A DNA stretch of 58,559 nucleotides from Lachnoclostridium edouardi (GTDB lineage: Bacteria > Bacillota > Clostridia > Lachnospirales > Lachnospiraceae), in assembly GCF_900240245.1 (NCBI RefSeq), contig NZ_OESQ01000001.1, forward strand, positions 2,665,720 to 2,724,278. The letters run 5' to 3'. This document shows positions 7,872 to 18,111 of this stretch, piece after piece. Below the pieces are notes generated by a model. That model worked only from the letters and a program-made list of their open reading frames with translations. It searched no databases and was not told the origin of the DNA. A program made the translations under genes and the position numbers. Numbering within the stretch: the stretch's first letter is position 1; each line of letters opens with the position of its first letter.

Positions 7872-9251
7872 TTATATCTTGTTTTTCTTCCTTCCCAGCC
7901 TGCTGAAAAAGTGAAAATAAATAAAAAACAGTACTGAGGTAACAGACCAGGTGAGAGGGTAGCTGAATATAATTGTTTTAATATCTCTGTGAACAGGCAC
8001 AGCGGCAATAATCCACACAATACGGAGAACGCACACGCCCATACAAGTGAGAATCATAGGAATCCAGCTGTCTCCCGTGCCTCTTAATGAACCTGAATAA
8101 ATTTCAATAAGAATATAGGTGATAAAGGTAGGAACCAGGAAGTGAAGGATTTCCATTCCTTTTTCCAGCACAGCGCTATCTCCTGTAAAGAGACAGAAAA
8201 TATAATATCCTAAAAGGTAAAGAATAAAGGAGAGAAGCACAGTGGCCACAAATGCCATTCCAAGACATACCCGGATTCCCTTTTTTACCCGGTCTGATTT
8301 TCCTGCTCCATAATTTTGTCCTACAAAGGTGGTGATGGAAATTCCAAAAGCATTTATAATCATCCAAAACAGACTGTCTATTTTTCCGTATGCAGTCCAG
8401 GCCGCTATAGTATCTGTGCCTAATGTGTTTACGCTGGACTGAATAATAATATTAGAGGCATTGTACATAACAGATTGAAGGCCTGCAGGAAGGCCTACCT
8501 GGACGATTCTTTTTATCATGGAAATATCCAGGCGCAGTTTTCTGAGAATCAGCTTGTAGGTTTCATTGGTTCTCATTAAAACCCAGATTACTAAAAACGC
8601 GCTGACAGCCTGGGAAATAATTGTGGCAATGGCGGCGCCGGCCACTCCCATGTTAAAAACTGCCACCAGCAGAATATCCAGAACAATATTGGTGGCGCAG
8701 CCTGCAATCAGGAAGTAAAGAGGGCGTTTAGAATCGCCTACTGCACGAAGGATTCCAGATCCCATATTGTAAATAAGATTTCCGATAATTCCTATGAAAT
8801 AAATTCTCAGATAAATAACTGCATGTCCTAAAATAGAGTCGGGAGCTTCCATTGCTTTTAAAGCATAGGGGGCGCCGATTAATCCAAGAACCATCATTAC
8901 AGCTCCCACAGCAATAGAAAAAGCAATGGCAGTGTGAACTGCTCTGCTGACTAAAACCCGCTGCTTTGCCCCGTAAAACTGAGAAATAGTAACAGTGGCG
9001 CCTGAGGACAGTCCGATGAAAAAGCCTACAAACAGGTTTATAAGGGTGCCGGTAGTGCCTCCTACAGCCGCCAGCGCCTCTTTTCCCACAAACTGTCCCA
9101 CAATTACGGCGTCTACTGTGTTATAAAGCTGCTGAAAAAATGTCCCGAACAAAATAGGAAAGAAAAACAGAAGAAGCTGCTGCCAGATAACTCCTTCTGT
9201 GATCTGATTGCGGTCCATGGCGCTGCCCTTAACCGTCTTTGGTGAATTCAT
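7872..9251 (-). CDS. MATE family efflux transporter
   Basis: This is a MATE pump of about 459 residues. It has twelve hydrophobic segments and the typical early motif LLLFFFPILFGTFFQQLYNT, then VDAVIVGQFVGKEALAAVGG near residues 45-65. The start is the ATG at 9251; the earlier ATG at 9263 forms part of the GGAGG ribosome site. It has its own promoter (9332-9360). It marks the return to ordinary chromosome after the mobile island. This pump and those at 2980 and 36709 are different subfamilies. Substrate unknown. Confidence 0.92.
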   Translation of the reverse strand: MNSPKTVKGSAMDRNQITEGVIWQQLLLFFFPILFGTFFQQLYNTVDAVIVGQFVGKEALAAVGGTTGTLINLFVGFFIGLSSGATVTISQFYGAKQRVLVSRAVHTAIAFSIAVGAVMMVLGLIGAPYALKAMEAPDSILGHAVIYLRIYFIGIIGNLIYNMGSGILRAVGDSKRPLYFLIAGCATNIVLDILLVAVFNMGVAGAAIATIISQAVSAFLVIWVLMRTNETYKLILRKLRLDISMIKRIVQVGLPAGLQSVMYNASNIIIQSSVNTLGTDTIAAWTAYGKIDSLFWMIINAFGISITTFVGQNYGAGKSDRVKKGIRVCLGMAFVATVLLSFILYLLGYYIFCLFTGDSAVLEKGMEILHFLVPTFITYILIEIYSGSLRGTGDSWIPMILTCMGVCVLRIVWIIAAVPVHRDIKTIIFSYPLTWSVTSVLFFIYFHFFSRLGRKKNKI

Positions 9252-9331
9252 AGTATCCTCCATTCTGTATATGTAAGAAATATTGGCCTTTAAAAGGCCG
9301 GGCCTTATGTAACCTTAATAAATCTCACGAT

Positions 9332-9360
9332 ATTATAATCCTATTAAGAAAAATTTGCAA
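9332..9360 (-). promoter_or_regulatory. Promoter for the minus-strand MATE gene
   Basis: Read on the minus strand, TTGCAA (9360-9355) and TATAAT (9337-9332) are separated by exactly 17 bp and point at the MATE start at 9251. A GGCCTTT/AAAGGCC dyad (9285-9299) lies in the leader and could be a regulatory hairpin. Confidence 0.5.
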
Positions 9361-9363
9361 TAT

Positions 9364-9798
9364 TTAAGGAGCAGCTTTGTTCAGAGCAGTGTCAATAGCT
9401 TTTAACAGGGCAGAAGAGGTATACTGAGTTTCCTTTGGATAGGAAAGATTGTCAGTAGTCTGAGTATCGCAGATCTGTCTTGCCAAGTCGTCAAAAGCCG
9501 GCTGCACAAGGGGGTACATAGTTGTCACAGCTTCGCTTAAAGGCACCATGGTAATAGAATTAATATGATCTTTGTCTACTGTCACCTCCACATTTACCTG
9601 CTCTGTTCCCAGCTTCAGGGAGGCAGTATAAACGCCGGGGACGTAGGAACCGGCTTTGGCAGAAGTAGGAGCGGCATCTTTTCCGGACCGGAACATAATG
9701 AGAAACAGGCATACAAGAAGAATGCCCAGGCCAATAAAAATAGCAGTGTAAATAATTTCTTTCATCCGCAGTACAACAATTTTTGTTTTAGAGCTCAT
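9364..9798 (-). CDS. Membrane-anchored FMN-binding-like domain protein
   Basis: This protein of about 144 residues has one N-terminal membrane helix (AIFIGLGILLVCLFLIMF, about residues 17-34) and an extracytoplasmic domain. That domain begins YVPGVYTASLKLGTEQVNV and continues VEVTVDKDHINSITM, the pattern of small FMN-binding domains of the RnfG/NqrC and MIOX-like type. The Ser/Thr flavinylation motif is not obvious, so covalent FMN is doubtful. The start ATG at 9798 follows GGAGG. It diverges from addB and lies directly upstream of the MATE promoter. A redox role at the membrane is inferred from the fold only. Confidence 0.6.
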   Translation of the reverse strand: MSSKTKIVVLRMKEIIYTAIFIGLGILLVCLFLIMFRSGKDAAPTSAKAGSYVPGVYTASLKLGTEQVNVEVTVDKDHINSITMVPLSEAVTTMYPLVQPAFDDLARQICDTQTTDNLSYPKETQYTSSALLKAIDTALNKAAP

Positions 9799-9953
9799 AA
9801 AAAGGACCTCCACATAGGTTTATTACAATGTATTAGCCTGCCTTCCCGATTAGAACAGCATGATCAGAACAAAGAGAAATCCATTTGAGACGTAGAAAAA
9901 AAACAGATTATGCGGTAATATAGTGTAGAGATAATAAAGGTGGGAGGAATTGT

Positions 9954-12900
9954 ATGGCCCTGCAGTTTATTCTGGGAGGCTCCGGAGCGGGAAAAACCAG
10001 ATTTTTATATGAAAACATAATAAAACAGTCTTTAGAGCACAAAAACAGCCAGTTTATTTTACTGGTTCCTGAGCAGTTTACTATGCAGACCCAAAAAGAG
10101 ATTGTAGGTCTTCATCCCTGCCACGGCACTATGAACATTGATATTGTCAGCTTTGAAAGATTGGCGTACAGAGTGTTTGAGGAGCTGGCTGTGGAAAATT
10201 TGTCTGTTTTAGACGATATGGGAAAGTCCATGATTTTGAGAAAGGTGGCGGCGGGAGAAAAAAAAGACATGGAGGTCTTTAAAAGCCATCTGGAGCAGGC
10301 AGGCTTTATCAGCCAGGTAAAATCTATGATTTCAGAGCTTTATCAGTACGGGATTTCCAGAGAAATGTTGGAGGAGGCCTGTAAAAAGGCGGGAAGCCCT
10401 TTGCTTAGGGGCAAGCTAAGGGAGCTGTCGGCTATTTACGGAGGCTTTCAGGAATATATTGAGGAAAAATTTATTACTGCAGAGGAAATTCTGGACGTGT
10501 TGTGCCGTTTAATCCCCAGATCCGGGAAAATGAGAGACAGCTATGTGGCCTTAGACGGGTATACTGGTTTTACTCCTGTGCAGTACCGGCTGTTAGAGCA
10601 GATGATGATTTGCTGCAGGCAGGTTCAGGTGACGGCAGCTGTGGAGAAGGAGGCCGAGCCTTTTATAGAGGGAGGCATCCAGAATCTGTTTTATATGAGC
10701 AAACACATGCTGGCATGTTTAAAGGAAATAGCAGACAGAAATCAGATTCCTATTGAAAAAGAAGTATTTTTAGAGGACAGGCCTTACCCCAGATTTAAAG
10801 AAGGGGAAAAAAGGCCGGCTTTGGATTTTCTGGAGCAGAATTTATACAGGTTCAGCAGAAAAAAGTATGTGGGAATTCCCTTGGAAATCCAGCTTTGGAA
10901 AGCTTTAAATCCAGGGGAGGAGGTTAAATTTATAGTCAGGGAAATAAAAAAGGCAGTAAAGGAAAAGGGCCTTCGCTACAGGGATATTGCCGTAATTACA
11001 GGCGATCTGGAAAGCTATGGAAAAGAGGCTGTAAGGCAGTTTGAGGAGAATCAGATTCCCTACTTTTTAGATAATAAGAAAAATATTACAGATCATCCTT
11101 TAGTGGAACTAATCAGTTCAGCTTTAGAAGCGCTGCGCCGGGACTTTTCCTATGAGTCTGTGTTCCGCTATTTAAAATGCGGTTTGGCCACAGATAATTT
11201 AGAAATGCGGGACAGGCTGGAAAATTATGTGCTGGCTTTAGGCGTCCGGGGCTTTAAGCGGTGGAACAGTTTGTGGGACCAGGTTTATAAGGGAGGAGAA
11301 AATCTGAATCTGGAGGAGCTGAACCAGTATAAAGACCAGGTGATTGCTCCGCTTTCAGGCCTTAGACAGGGCATGAAGGGGGCGGAGGGAAATGTAAAGG
11401 CCAGAACTGAGGCTGTAGTAGCTTTTCTGGAGGAAATAAAGGCGGAAGAAAAGCTGCTTCAATTTGCAGAGTATTTAAAGGACCAGGGGCAGCATTCTCT
11501 GGCAGGAGAGTACAGCCAGGTTTATGGATTAGTGATGGAGTTGTTTGACAGAGTGGCGGCTCTTTTAGGGGAGGAAAAAACAGGGCTGAAGGAATATATG
11601 GAGATTCTGGACGCCGGATTTCAGGAAATTAAAGTAGGCTTAATTCCCGCCACAGTAGACAGAGTTTCTGTAGGAGACATAACCAGAACCAGGCTGGACC
11701 ACATTAAGATTTTATTTTTTGCAGGTATTAACGACGGGATTGTGCCTGCCAGAAAAGAGAATAAAAGTATTTTATCAGACGAAGAAAGAACTTTGCTGAA
11801 AAGGCATCACATAGAGCTGGCGCCTACTGTAAGAGAAGAAAGCTTTTACCAAAGATATTATTTATATTTAATGATGACAAAGCCTTCCAGCCGTCTGGTT
11901 TTATCATATGCAGGCATGGGCCAGGACGGAAAAGGCCTTAGGCCGGGCAGTTTAATCGGGGAACTAAAAGGTTTATTTCCAGATTTAAGAACCAGGGATA
12001 TTGGGGAGGAAAAGGAGATTGTAACCATAGAGGAAGGCAAGGAGCAAATGATCAGGCAGCTGCAGGACTACAGAGAGGGAAGGGCAGAAGGCTCTGATTT
12101 ATTTCAGTGGTTTTATAAGCAGGATAAGTATAAGGAAGAGGCCAAAAGGCTGGCTGAGGCTGTGTTTTATTCTTATAAGGAAAAGGGAATCGGAAAAGCG
12201 GCTGCCAGGGAGCTGTACGGAAAAATTTTAAACGGCAGCGTCACCAGGCTGGAGCAGTATGAGGCCTGCGCTTACGCTCATTTTTTAACTTATGGTTTAG
12301 AGCTGAGGGAAAGGAAGCAGTATGAGCTGGCGCCTGTAGATATAGGAAATTTATTTCATAAGTCTATTGACTCCTGCTTCAGAAAACTTCAGGAGGAAAG
12401 AAAAAAGCTTCCGGAGCTTACAGATGAGGAAAGAAAACAGCTGGTGAAGGACTGCGTTTTACAGACAGCAGAGGAGTACGGCAACACTATTTTAAAAAGT
12501 ACGGCCAGAAACACATACATTGCCAGCCAGGTAGAGCGGATTACAGATAAAACTATGTGGGCTTTGGCAAAACAGCTGGAAAAAGGGGATTTTACCCCTG
12601 TCGGCTTTGAGGTGGCATTTTCTTCTCTGGACAATTTAAAGGCAATGAAAATTCCTCTTTCTAAGGAGGAGGCTTTGCATCTTCGGGGAAGAATTGACAG
12701 ATTGGACGTGTGCGAGGACCAGGAAAATGTTTATGTAAAGATTATTGATTACAAGTCGGGAACTACTGCTTTTGATTTGGGAGCCTTATATTACGGACTT
12801 CAGCTGCAGCTGGTAGTATATATGGACGCGGCTGTAGAAATGGAGGAGAGAAAAAATCCTTATAAAAAGGTGATTCCGGCGGGAATATTTTACTACCACA

Positions 12901-13373
12901 TTAAAGACCCTGTGGCAGACGGCACTGCAGTTACAGAGCCTGAGGATGTGGAGGCAGAAATACTGAGACAGCTGAAAATGACAGGCTTAGTAAACAGCGA
13001 GTTGGAGGTGATTTTCCACCTGGACAGAGAAATAGAAAAAGCTTCTGATGTGATTCCTGTGGCTATGAAGGACGGAATAATACAGGAGGCCAGATCTTCT
13101 GTAGCCAGCAGGAAACGCTTTCAGTCTCTTCGTTATTTTGCCAGAGAAAAACTGCAGTCGGCAGGCAGGGAGATTTTAGATGGAAATACAGCCATCAAGC
13201 CATATAAACAGGGAAACAGGTCTGCCTGCGACTATTGCCCTTATCACAGCGTCTGTGGGTTTGACCAAAGGCTTGGCGGCTATGAATTTAAAAAATTCCG
13301 GTCTGTAAAGCCAGAGGAAATATGGAAAGAAATTGAGAAGGAGGGAGAAGATGGCGGTAAACTGGACAGATAA
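9954..13373 (+). CDS. addB: ATP-dependent helicase/nuclease AddAB, subunit B
   Basis: The 1139-residue length is normal for AddB. Residues 8-16 form a Walker A loop (GGSGAGKTR). The C-terminal RecB-like nuclease domain carries the IIDYKSG motif (about residue 932). The Fe-S staple is visible as one cysteine in EACAYAHF (near residue 768) plus CDYCPYHSVC near residue 1092. AddAB processes double-strand breaks to Chi-bearing 3' tails for RecA. GGGAGGA precedes the ATG. The gene overlaps addA by 23 bp, so the two are translationally coupled. All key nuclease and Fe-S residues are present. Confidence 0.97.
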   Translation: MALQFILGGSGAGKTRFLYENIIKQSLEHKNSQFILLVPEQFTMQTQKEIVGLHPCHGTMNIDIVSFERLAYRVFEELAVENLSVLDDMGKSMILRKVAAGEKKDMEVFKSHLEQAGFISQVKSMISELYQYGISREMLEEACKKAGSPLLRGKLRELSAIYGGFQEYIEEKFITAEEILDVLCRLIPRSGKMRDSYVALDGYTGFTPVQYRLLEQMMICCRQVQVTAAVEKEAEPFIEGGIQNLFYMSKHMLACLKEIADRNQIPIEKEVFLEDRPYPRFKEGEKRPALDFLEQNLYRFSRKKYVGIPLEIQLWKALNPGEEVKFIVREIKKAVKEKGLRYRDIAVITGDLESYGKEAVRQFEENQIPYFLDNKKNITDHPLVELISSALEALRRDFSYESVFRYLKCGLATDNLEMRDRLENYVLALGVRGFKRWNSLWDQVYKGGENLNLEELNQYKDQVIAPLSGLRQGMKGAEGNVKARTEAVVAFLEEIKAEEKLLQFAEYLKDQGQHSLAGEYSQVYGLVMELFDRVAALLGEEKTGLKEYMEILDAGFQEIKVGLIPATVDRVSVGDITRTRLDHIKILFFAGINDGIVPARKENKSILSDEERTLLKRHHIELAPTVREESFYQRYYLYLMMTKPSSRLVLSYAGMGQDGKGLRPGSLIGELKGLFPDLRTRDIGEEKEIVTIEEGKEQMIRQLQDYREGRAEGSDLFQWFYKQDKYKEEAKRLAEAVFYSYKEKGIGKAAARELYGKILNGSVTRLEQYEACAYAHFLTYGLELRERKQYELAPVDIGNLFHKSIDSCFRKLQEERKKLPELTDEERKQLVKDCVLQTAEEYGNTILKSTARNTYIASQVERITDKTMWALAKQLEKGDFTPVGFEVAFSSLDNLKAMKIPLSKEEALHLRGRIDRLDVCEDQENVYVKIIDYKSGTTAFDLGALYYGLQLQLVVYMDAAVEMEERKNPYKKVIPAGIFYYHIKDPVADGTAVTEPEDVEAEILRQLKMTGLVNSELEVIFHLDREIEKASDVIPVAMKDGIIQEARSSVASRKRFQSLRYFAREKLQSAGREILDGNTAIKPYKQGNRSACDYCPYHSVCGFDQRLGGYEFKKFRSVKPEEIWKEIEKEGEDGGKLDR

Positions 13374-16300
13374 GCAAAAACAGGTCATTGAATCCCACAA
13401 CAGAAACCTGCTGGTGTCTGCAGCAGCAGGAAGCGGAAAAACAGCGGTGCTGGTAGAACGGATTATCAGAATGATTACAGAGGGAGAACACCCGTTAGAC
13501 ATTGACCAGCTTTTAGTTATGACCTTTACAAAGGCTGCAGCTGCGGAAATGAAGGAAAGAATCGGGGCGGCGATTAACCAAAAGCTGGAGGAGGACAGCT
13601 CCAATTCTCATTTGCAGATTCAGGCTACCTTAGTGCAGCAGGCTCAGATTACTACAATAGACAGTTTCTGCACCTCCATTGTGAGAAATCATTATAATAG
13701 TCTGGACATTGACCCGGCTTTTAGAATCGGGGAGGAGGGAGAAATTCTCCTTTTAAAAAATGACGTTATGAAAGAGCTTTTAGAGGACTGGTACGCAGAG
13801 GGAAAAGAAGAATTTCTTCAGTTTGTGGAAGCCTTTTCATCAGGCAGAGGAGATTTTGGAATAGAGGAGGTTATTTTTCAGGTATACGAATTTTCCCAAA
13901 GTACTCCATGGCCTAGACAGTGGTTTTTAGACTGCAGAAATCAGCTGAATCACGGGGAGCTGGAAGAAGGCAGTGGTAAATGGCTGGATTTTTTAATGAA
14001 AGACGTGTGGGTGCAGATAAGGGAAATGCTTCGCCAGGTGAAGGAAGCTTATGAAATCTGCTTAGAGCCGGACGGCCCCGCGCCTTACGAGGCGGCTATA
14101 GAAGAGGATAAAAAAATATTGGAGGACTTACTTTCCGGAGAAACTTACTACCAGCTGGCTAAGGCCATAAGGGAGATGAAGTTTGGAAGGCTGGCGGCAG
14201 TGCGGGGCAAGGAAGTAGATCCGGACAAAAAAGCTTACGTATCAGACTGCCACAATCTGGTGAAAAAGGCTGTGGGAAAAATAAAGGACCTGTATTTTTT
14301 TACTCCCTTAGAGGAGACAAAGGAAGCTATGAAGGGGGCGGCGGTGCCTCTTTTGGTCCTTGTGGATTTGGCGGAGGATTTTTACATCAGGTATCAGGAG
14401 GAAAAAAAGGAAAAGAACCTGGTGGACTTTTCAGATTTAGAGCATTTTGCTCTGGAGGTTCTCACTGTCTGTAAGACAGATGAAGTTTCTGGGGAGACGG
14501 TGAGAAAGCCGTCCCAGGCGGCGGAGGAGCTGGCAGATAAGTATGTAGAGATTTTAGTGGACGAGTATCAGGACAGCAATGATGTTCAGGAAACCTTAAT
14601 CCGCTGTATTTCCAGAGAAAGACGGGGGACTCCCAATGTGTTTATGGTGGGGGATGTGAAACAGAGCATTTATCAGTTTCGTCTGGCAAAGCCTGATTTA
14701 TTTCTGGAAAAGTACCAGTCTTATGAGGAAAAGGACAGCAGATATCAGAAAATACAGCTGCATCAAAACTTCCGCAGCAGAAAAACAGTTTTGGACAGTG
14801 TAAATGAAGTGTTTTATAAAATTATGACAAAGTCTCTTGGAAATATTGTTTATACAGAAGAGACAGCCCTTCACTCCGGCGCTGAATTCGCCCCTTGTGA
14901 GAACGGGGAAGCAGGGGGGAAAACGCAGCTGCTTTTAGTGGATACAGATATAGAGATAATGAAACAGCTGGATGAAGAGCACATGGATTACACTGCAAAA
15001 GAAATGGAAGCCAGGCTGATAGGGGAAAAGATTAAGGAAATGACAGATCCTGAAACAGGCCTTATGGTGTGGGACAAGGAAACAGGCTACAGAAGAGCCA
15101 GGTACAGAGACATGGTAATTCTTTTAAGAAGTCTTACAGGCTGGGCCGAGGTGATTCAAAATATTTTAATGAACCAGGGAATTCCCGTTTATGCAGAATC
15201 CAGAACAGGTTATTTTACAACGGTAGAGGTGGAAACAGTGCTGGCTCTGCTGTCTGTTATTGACAATCCCATGCAGGATATTCCTTTAGCGGCAGTGCTT
15301 AAATCTCCTGCAGCCGGATTTTCGGATCAGGAAATGGCTCATATAGCCGCAGCAGGGAAAAAGGGGACGGAGACAGGGAAAGAGCCGGGGCTTTACGATA
15401 ACTGCCTTTACTTTATGAGGAAATATAAAGAGGAAGGCTTTGACGCTTCAGAGGAAAATAGGCAAATATATTTAAAGCTGGAATCCTTTTTTAAGCAGCT
15501 GGAGGATTTTAGGAAAAAAAGCGTGTATTTGTCCTTACATGAATTGATTTATGAGATTTTCAGGGAAACAGGGTATTACGATTACGTTTCCGCCATGCCT
15601 GCAGGGGAAGTGAGGCGGGCCAATCTGGACATGCTGGCTCAGCGGGCTTCTTCCTATGAAAAAAGCAGCTATAAAGGCTTATTCCAATTTGTCAGGTATA
15701 TTAACAGCCTGAAAAAGTACAACACAGATTTTGGAGAGGCCTCTGCTTTAGGAGAAAACGACGATACAGTGAGAATAATGAGTATCCATAAAAGTAAAGG
15801 CCTGGAATTTCCTGTAGTGTTTTTGGCAGGCCTGGGGAAAAAGTTTAATAAAAGAGACGTTTACAGCAAGGTGTTAATTGATCCGGAGCTGGGCATAAGC
15901 GCTGATTATACAGACCTGAAGCTGCGGGTGAAAATTCCTACTTTAAAAAAGCAGGTTCTCAGGCGGAAATTAGAGCTGGACGGCATGGGAGAAGAGCTGA
16001 GAGTTCTTTATGTAGCCATGACAAGGGCCAAAGAAAAGCTGATTATGACAGCGGCGGACAAATATATAAAACAAAAGCAGGAAAAGTGGGCTAAGACGCC
16101 TGTATTTGACAGCCAGATTCCCTTTACCTATTTGTCCTCTGCCGGCTGCGTTTTAGACTGGCTTTTAATGACTCAGGCTGACGGAGAGGGAAATATTGAA
16201 GTAAAGGAAATACCGGCCGGGGAGCTTTTGGGAAAAGAAATGGCGGACCAGGAGGAGAAGCACATTTTCAGGGAAAAGCTGTTTGAAGCAGAAAACAGCC

Positions 16301-17022
16301 AGGAAGAAAGAGAAAATGACTGGGCCAGCCTGATGGACGAAATTATGTCCAGCCAATATGCTTTTTGGGAGGATTTAAGTCTTCACACGAAAATGACTGT
16401 GTCTGAGCTGAAGCAGCAGGGGCAGATGGTGGACGAGGAAGAATCTGAAAGCCAGTTTGTGCCTACAGTTCCTGTGTTTTTGCGGGAGGAGGGAGAGAAA
16501 AAGGAGAGGGGAGTCTTTAGAGGAACAGCTTACCACAGAACCTTGGAGCTGCTGGATTTTAGAATCATAGGCTCTAAAAAGCAGCTGCAGGCCCAGCTAA
16601 ATGATCTGGTGGAAAACAGGCTGCTGACAAAAGCCAACAGGGACTTGGTGTCTGCAGATGTGCTGTGGGGGTTTTTTAAGTCCTCTTTAGGACAGAAAAT
16701 GCGCACTGCTGCCTTAGAAAACAGGCTGCACAAGGAGCAGCAGTTTGTTATAGGCGTTCCCGCCAGGGAGCTTATGCTTGGCAATTCAGAAGAAAGAATA
16801 TTAATACAGGGAATTATTGACGCTTATATGGAGGAGGACGGGGAGCTGGCGGTAGTTGATTATAAAACAGATCAAATTACAGCAGGCCAGGAAAAAATTT
16901 TAATTCACAGATACAGCGTACAGCTGGATTATTATAAAAAAGCTTTAGAACAGATGACAGGAAAAAAGGTAAAGGAAAAAATTATTTACTCCCTGGCCCT
17001 TCAAAAAGAAATTTTCCTGTAA
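13351..17022 (+). CDS. addA: ATP-dependent helicase/nuclease AddAB, subunit A
   Basis: This 1223-residue UvrD-type helicase-nuclease has motif I AAAGSGKTAVLVERI (about residues 24-38), motif II DEYQDSN near residue 407, the late helicase motif LYVAMTRAKE, and a C-terminal RecB-family nuclease with AVVDYKTDQ. The ATG at 13351 has GAAGGAGGG just upstream and lies inside addB, so the start is well decided. It is the motor and 3'-strand nuclease partner of AddB in recombination repair. It begins a long plus-strand run that continues with selD 40 bp later. Confidence 0.97.
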   Translation: MAVNWTDKQKQVIESHNRNLLVSAAAGSGKTAVLVERIIRMITEGEHPLDIDQLLVMTFTKAAAAEMKERIGAAINQKLEEDSSNSHLQIQATLVQQAQITTIDSFCTSIVRNHYNSLDIDPAFRIGEEGEILLLKNDVMKELLEDWYAEGKEEFLQFVEAFSSGRGDFGIEEVIFQVYEFSQSTPWPRQWFLDCRNQLNHGELEEGSGKWLDFLMKDVWVQIREMLRQVKEAYEICLEPDGPAPYEAAIEEDKKILEDLLSGETYYQLAKAIREMKFGRLAAVRGKEVDPDKKAYVSDCHNLVKKAVGKIKDLYFFTPLEETKEAMKGAAVPLLVLVDLAEDFYIRYQEEKKEKNLVDFSDLEHFALEVLTVCKTDEVSGETVRKPSQAAEELADKYVEILVDEYQDSNDVQETLIRCISRERRGTPNVFMVGDVKQSIYQFRLAKPDLFLEKYQSYEEKDSRYQKIQLHQNFRSRKTVLDSVNEVFYKIMTKSLGNIVYTEETALHSGAEFAPCENGEAGGKTQLLLVDTDIEIMKQLDEEHMDYTAKEMEARLIGEKIKEMTDPETGLMVWDKETGYRRARYRDMVILLRSLTGWAEVIQNILMNQGIPVYAESRTGYFTTVEVETVLALLSVIDNPMQDIPLAAVLKSPAAGFSDQEMAHIAAAGKKGTETGKEPGLYDNCLYFMRKYKEEGFDASEENRQIYLKLESFFKQLEDFRKKSVYLSLHELIYEIFRETGYYDYVSAMPAGEVRRANLDMLAQRASSYEKSSYKGLFQFVRYINSLKKYNTDFGEASALGENDDTVRIMSIHKSKGLEFPVVFLAGLGKKFNKRDVYSKVLIDPELGISADYTDLKLRVKIPTLKKQVLRRKLELDGMGEELRVLYVAMTRAKEKLIMTAADKYIKQKQEKWAKTPVFDSQIPFTYLSSAGCVLDWLLMTQADGEGNIEVKEIPAGELLGKEMADQEEKHIFREKLFEAENSQEERENDWASLMDEIMSSQYAFWEDLSLHTKMTVSELKQQGQMVDEEESESQFVPTVPVFLREEGEKKERGVFRGTAYHRTLELLDFRIIGSKKQLQAQLNDLVENRLLTKANRDLVSADVLWGFFKSSLGQKMRTAALENRLHKEQQFVIGVPARELMLGNSEERILIQGIIDAYMEEDGELAVVDYKTDQITAGQEKILIHRYSVQLDYYKKALEQMTGKKVKEKIIYSLALQKEIFL

Positions 17023-17061
17023 TCAAAGGCGAAAGAAGAAAAAGAAGGAGAATAACAGAGT

Positions 17062-18111
17062 ATGATTCCTGATAAAGAAGTAAAATTAACCCAAATGTCT
17101 CAGGCAGCAGGCTGCGGAGCTAAAATCGGTCCAGGCACCCTGCAGAATATTTTGTCAGGCCTTCCTAAATTTCAGGACGAAAACTTGCTGGTGGGGATTG
17201 AAACAAATGACGACGGGGCGGTATACAAGATTTCAGAGGATTTGGCTATTATACAAACCCTGGACTTTTTTCCTCCGGTGGCGGACGATCCTTATGTATT
17301 TGGACAGGCGGCTGCGGCCAATGCTCTCAGCGATATTTACGCCATGGGAGGAGAGCCTAAAATCGCCCTGAATATTGTGGCCTGGCCCAACTGTGTAAAC
17401 CCTGAGTTTTTAGGGAGAATTTTGGCAGGAGGAGCAGACAAGGTAAAGGAGGCCGGGGCAGTTTTAGCAGGAGGACATTCTATTGAAGACCAGGCGCCAA
17501 AATATGGCCTTAGTGTTACCGGCTTTGTGGACCTTAAAAAAATGTTTAAAAACTGCGGGGCAAAGCCTGGAGATGTGCTGATTCTCACAAAGCCTTTGGG
17601 AACCGGAATTGTAAATACGGCAGTAAAAGCAGGGCTGGCTTCTAAGGAAGCAGAGGAAGAGGTAATTAAGGTTATGACCTGCTTAAATAAAATTGCCAAG
17701 GAAACAGCCGAAAAGTATGATGTGCACAGCTGCACAGATGTGACTGGCTTTGGACTTGCAGGACACGGAACTGAAATGGCAGACGGCAGCAATGTAACGC
17801 TAAAGATCAGTATTTCCGCTTTGCCTGTGCAGCCGGAGGCGGCAGAATATGCTAAAATGGGAATGGTGCCTGAGGGAGCTTACAGAAACAGAAAATTTAC
17901 AGAAAAAAAGGTGGATTGTCAGGCGGCCAAAGAATTTGAGCAGGATATTTTTTATGACCCTCAAACATCAGGAGGCCTTTTGCTCAGCGTTTCTCCTGAA
18001 GACGGGGAAAACATTATAAAGGATTTAAAGGCTGCCGGCTTAAATACCTCTTTTGCCATAATCGGAACAGTGGTGGAAAGGGAAGAGAAAAGTGTAAGAT
18101 TAGTGCCATGA
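17062..18111 (+). CDS. selD: Selenide, water dikinase (selenophosphate synthase)
   Basis: This 349-residue protein makes selenophosphate from selenide and ATP. The catalytic pair is Cys18 and Lys21 in AAGCGAKIGPG; the nucleophile is cysteine, not selenocysteine. DDGAVY (about residues 50-55), GGHSIEDQAPKYGL and the C-terminal DPQTSGGLLLS are family motifs. An AAGGAG site lies 11 bases before the ATG. Downstream genes are a cysteine-desulfurase-like enzyme, DUF3343, yqeC, yqeB and a MocA-like transferase, and no selA or selB is in the window. This context points to selenium use in a molybdenum hydroxylase cofactor rather than only in selenocysteine. Confidence 0.96.
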   Translation: MIPDKEVKLTQMSQAAGCGAKIGPGTLQNILSGLPKFQDENLLVGIETNDDGAVYKISEDLAIIQTLDFFPPVADDPYVFGQAAAANALSDIYAMGGEPKIALNIVAWPNCVNPEFLGRILAGGADKVKEAGAVLAGGHSIEDQAPKYGLSVTGFVDLKKMFKNCGAKPGDVLILTKPLGTGIVNTAVKAGLASKEAEEEVIKVMTCLNKIAKETAEKYDVHSCTDVTGFGLAGHGTEMADGSNVTLKISISALPVQPEAAEYAKMGMVPEGAYRNRKFTEKKVDCQAAKEFEQDIFYDPQTSGGLLLSVSPEDGENIIKDLKAAGLNTSFAIIGTVVEREEKSVRLVP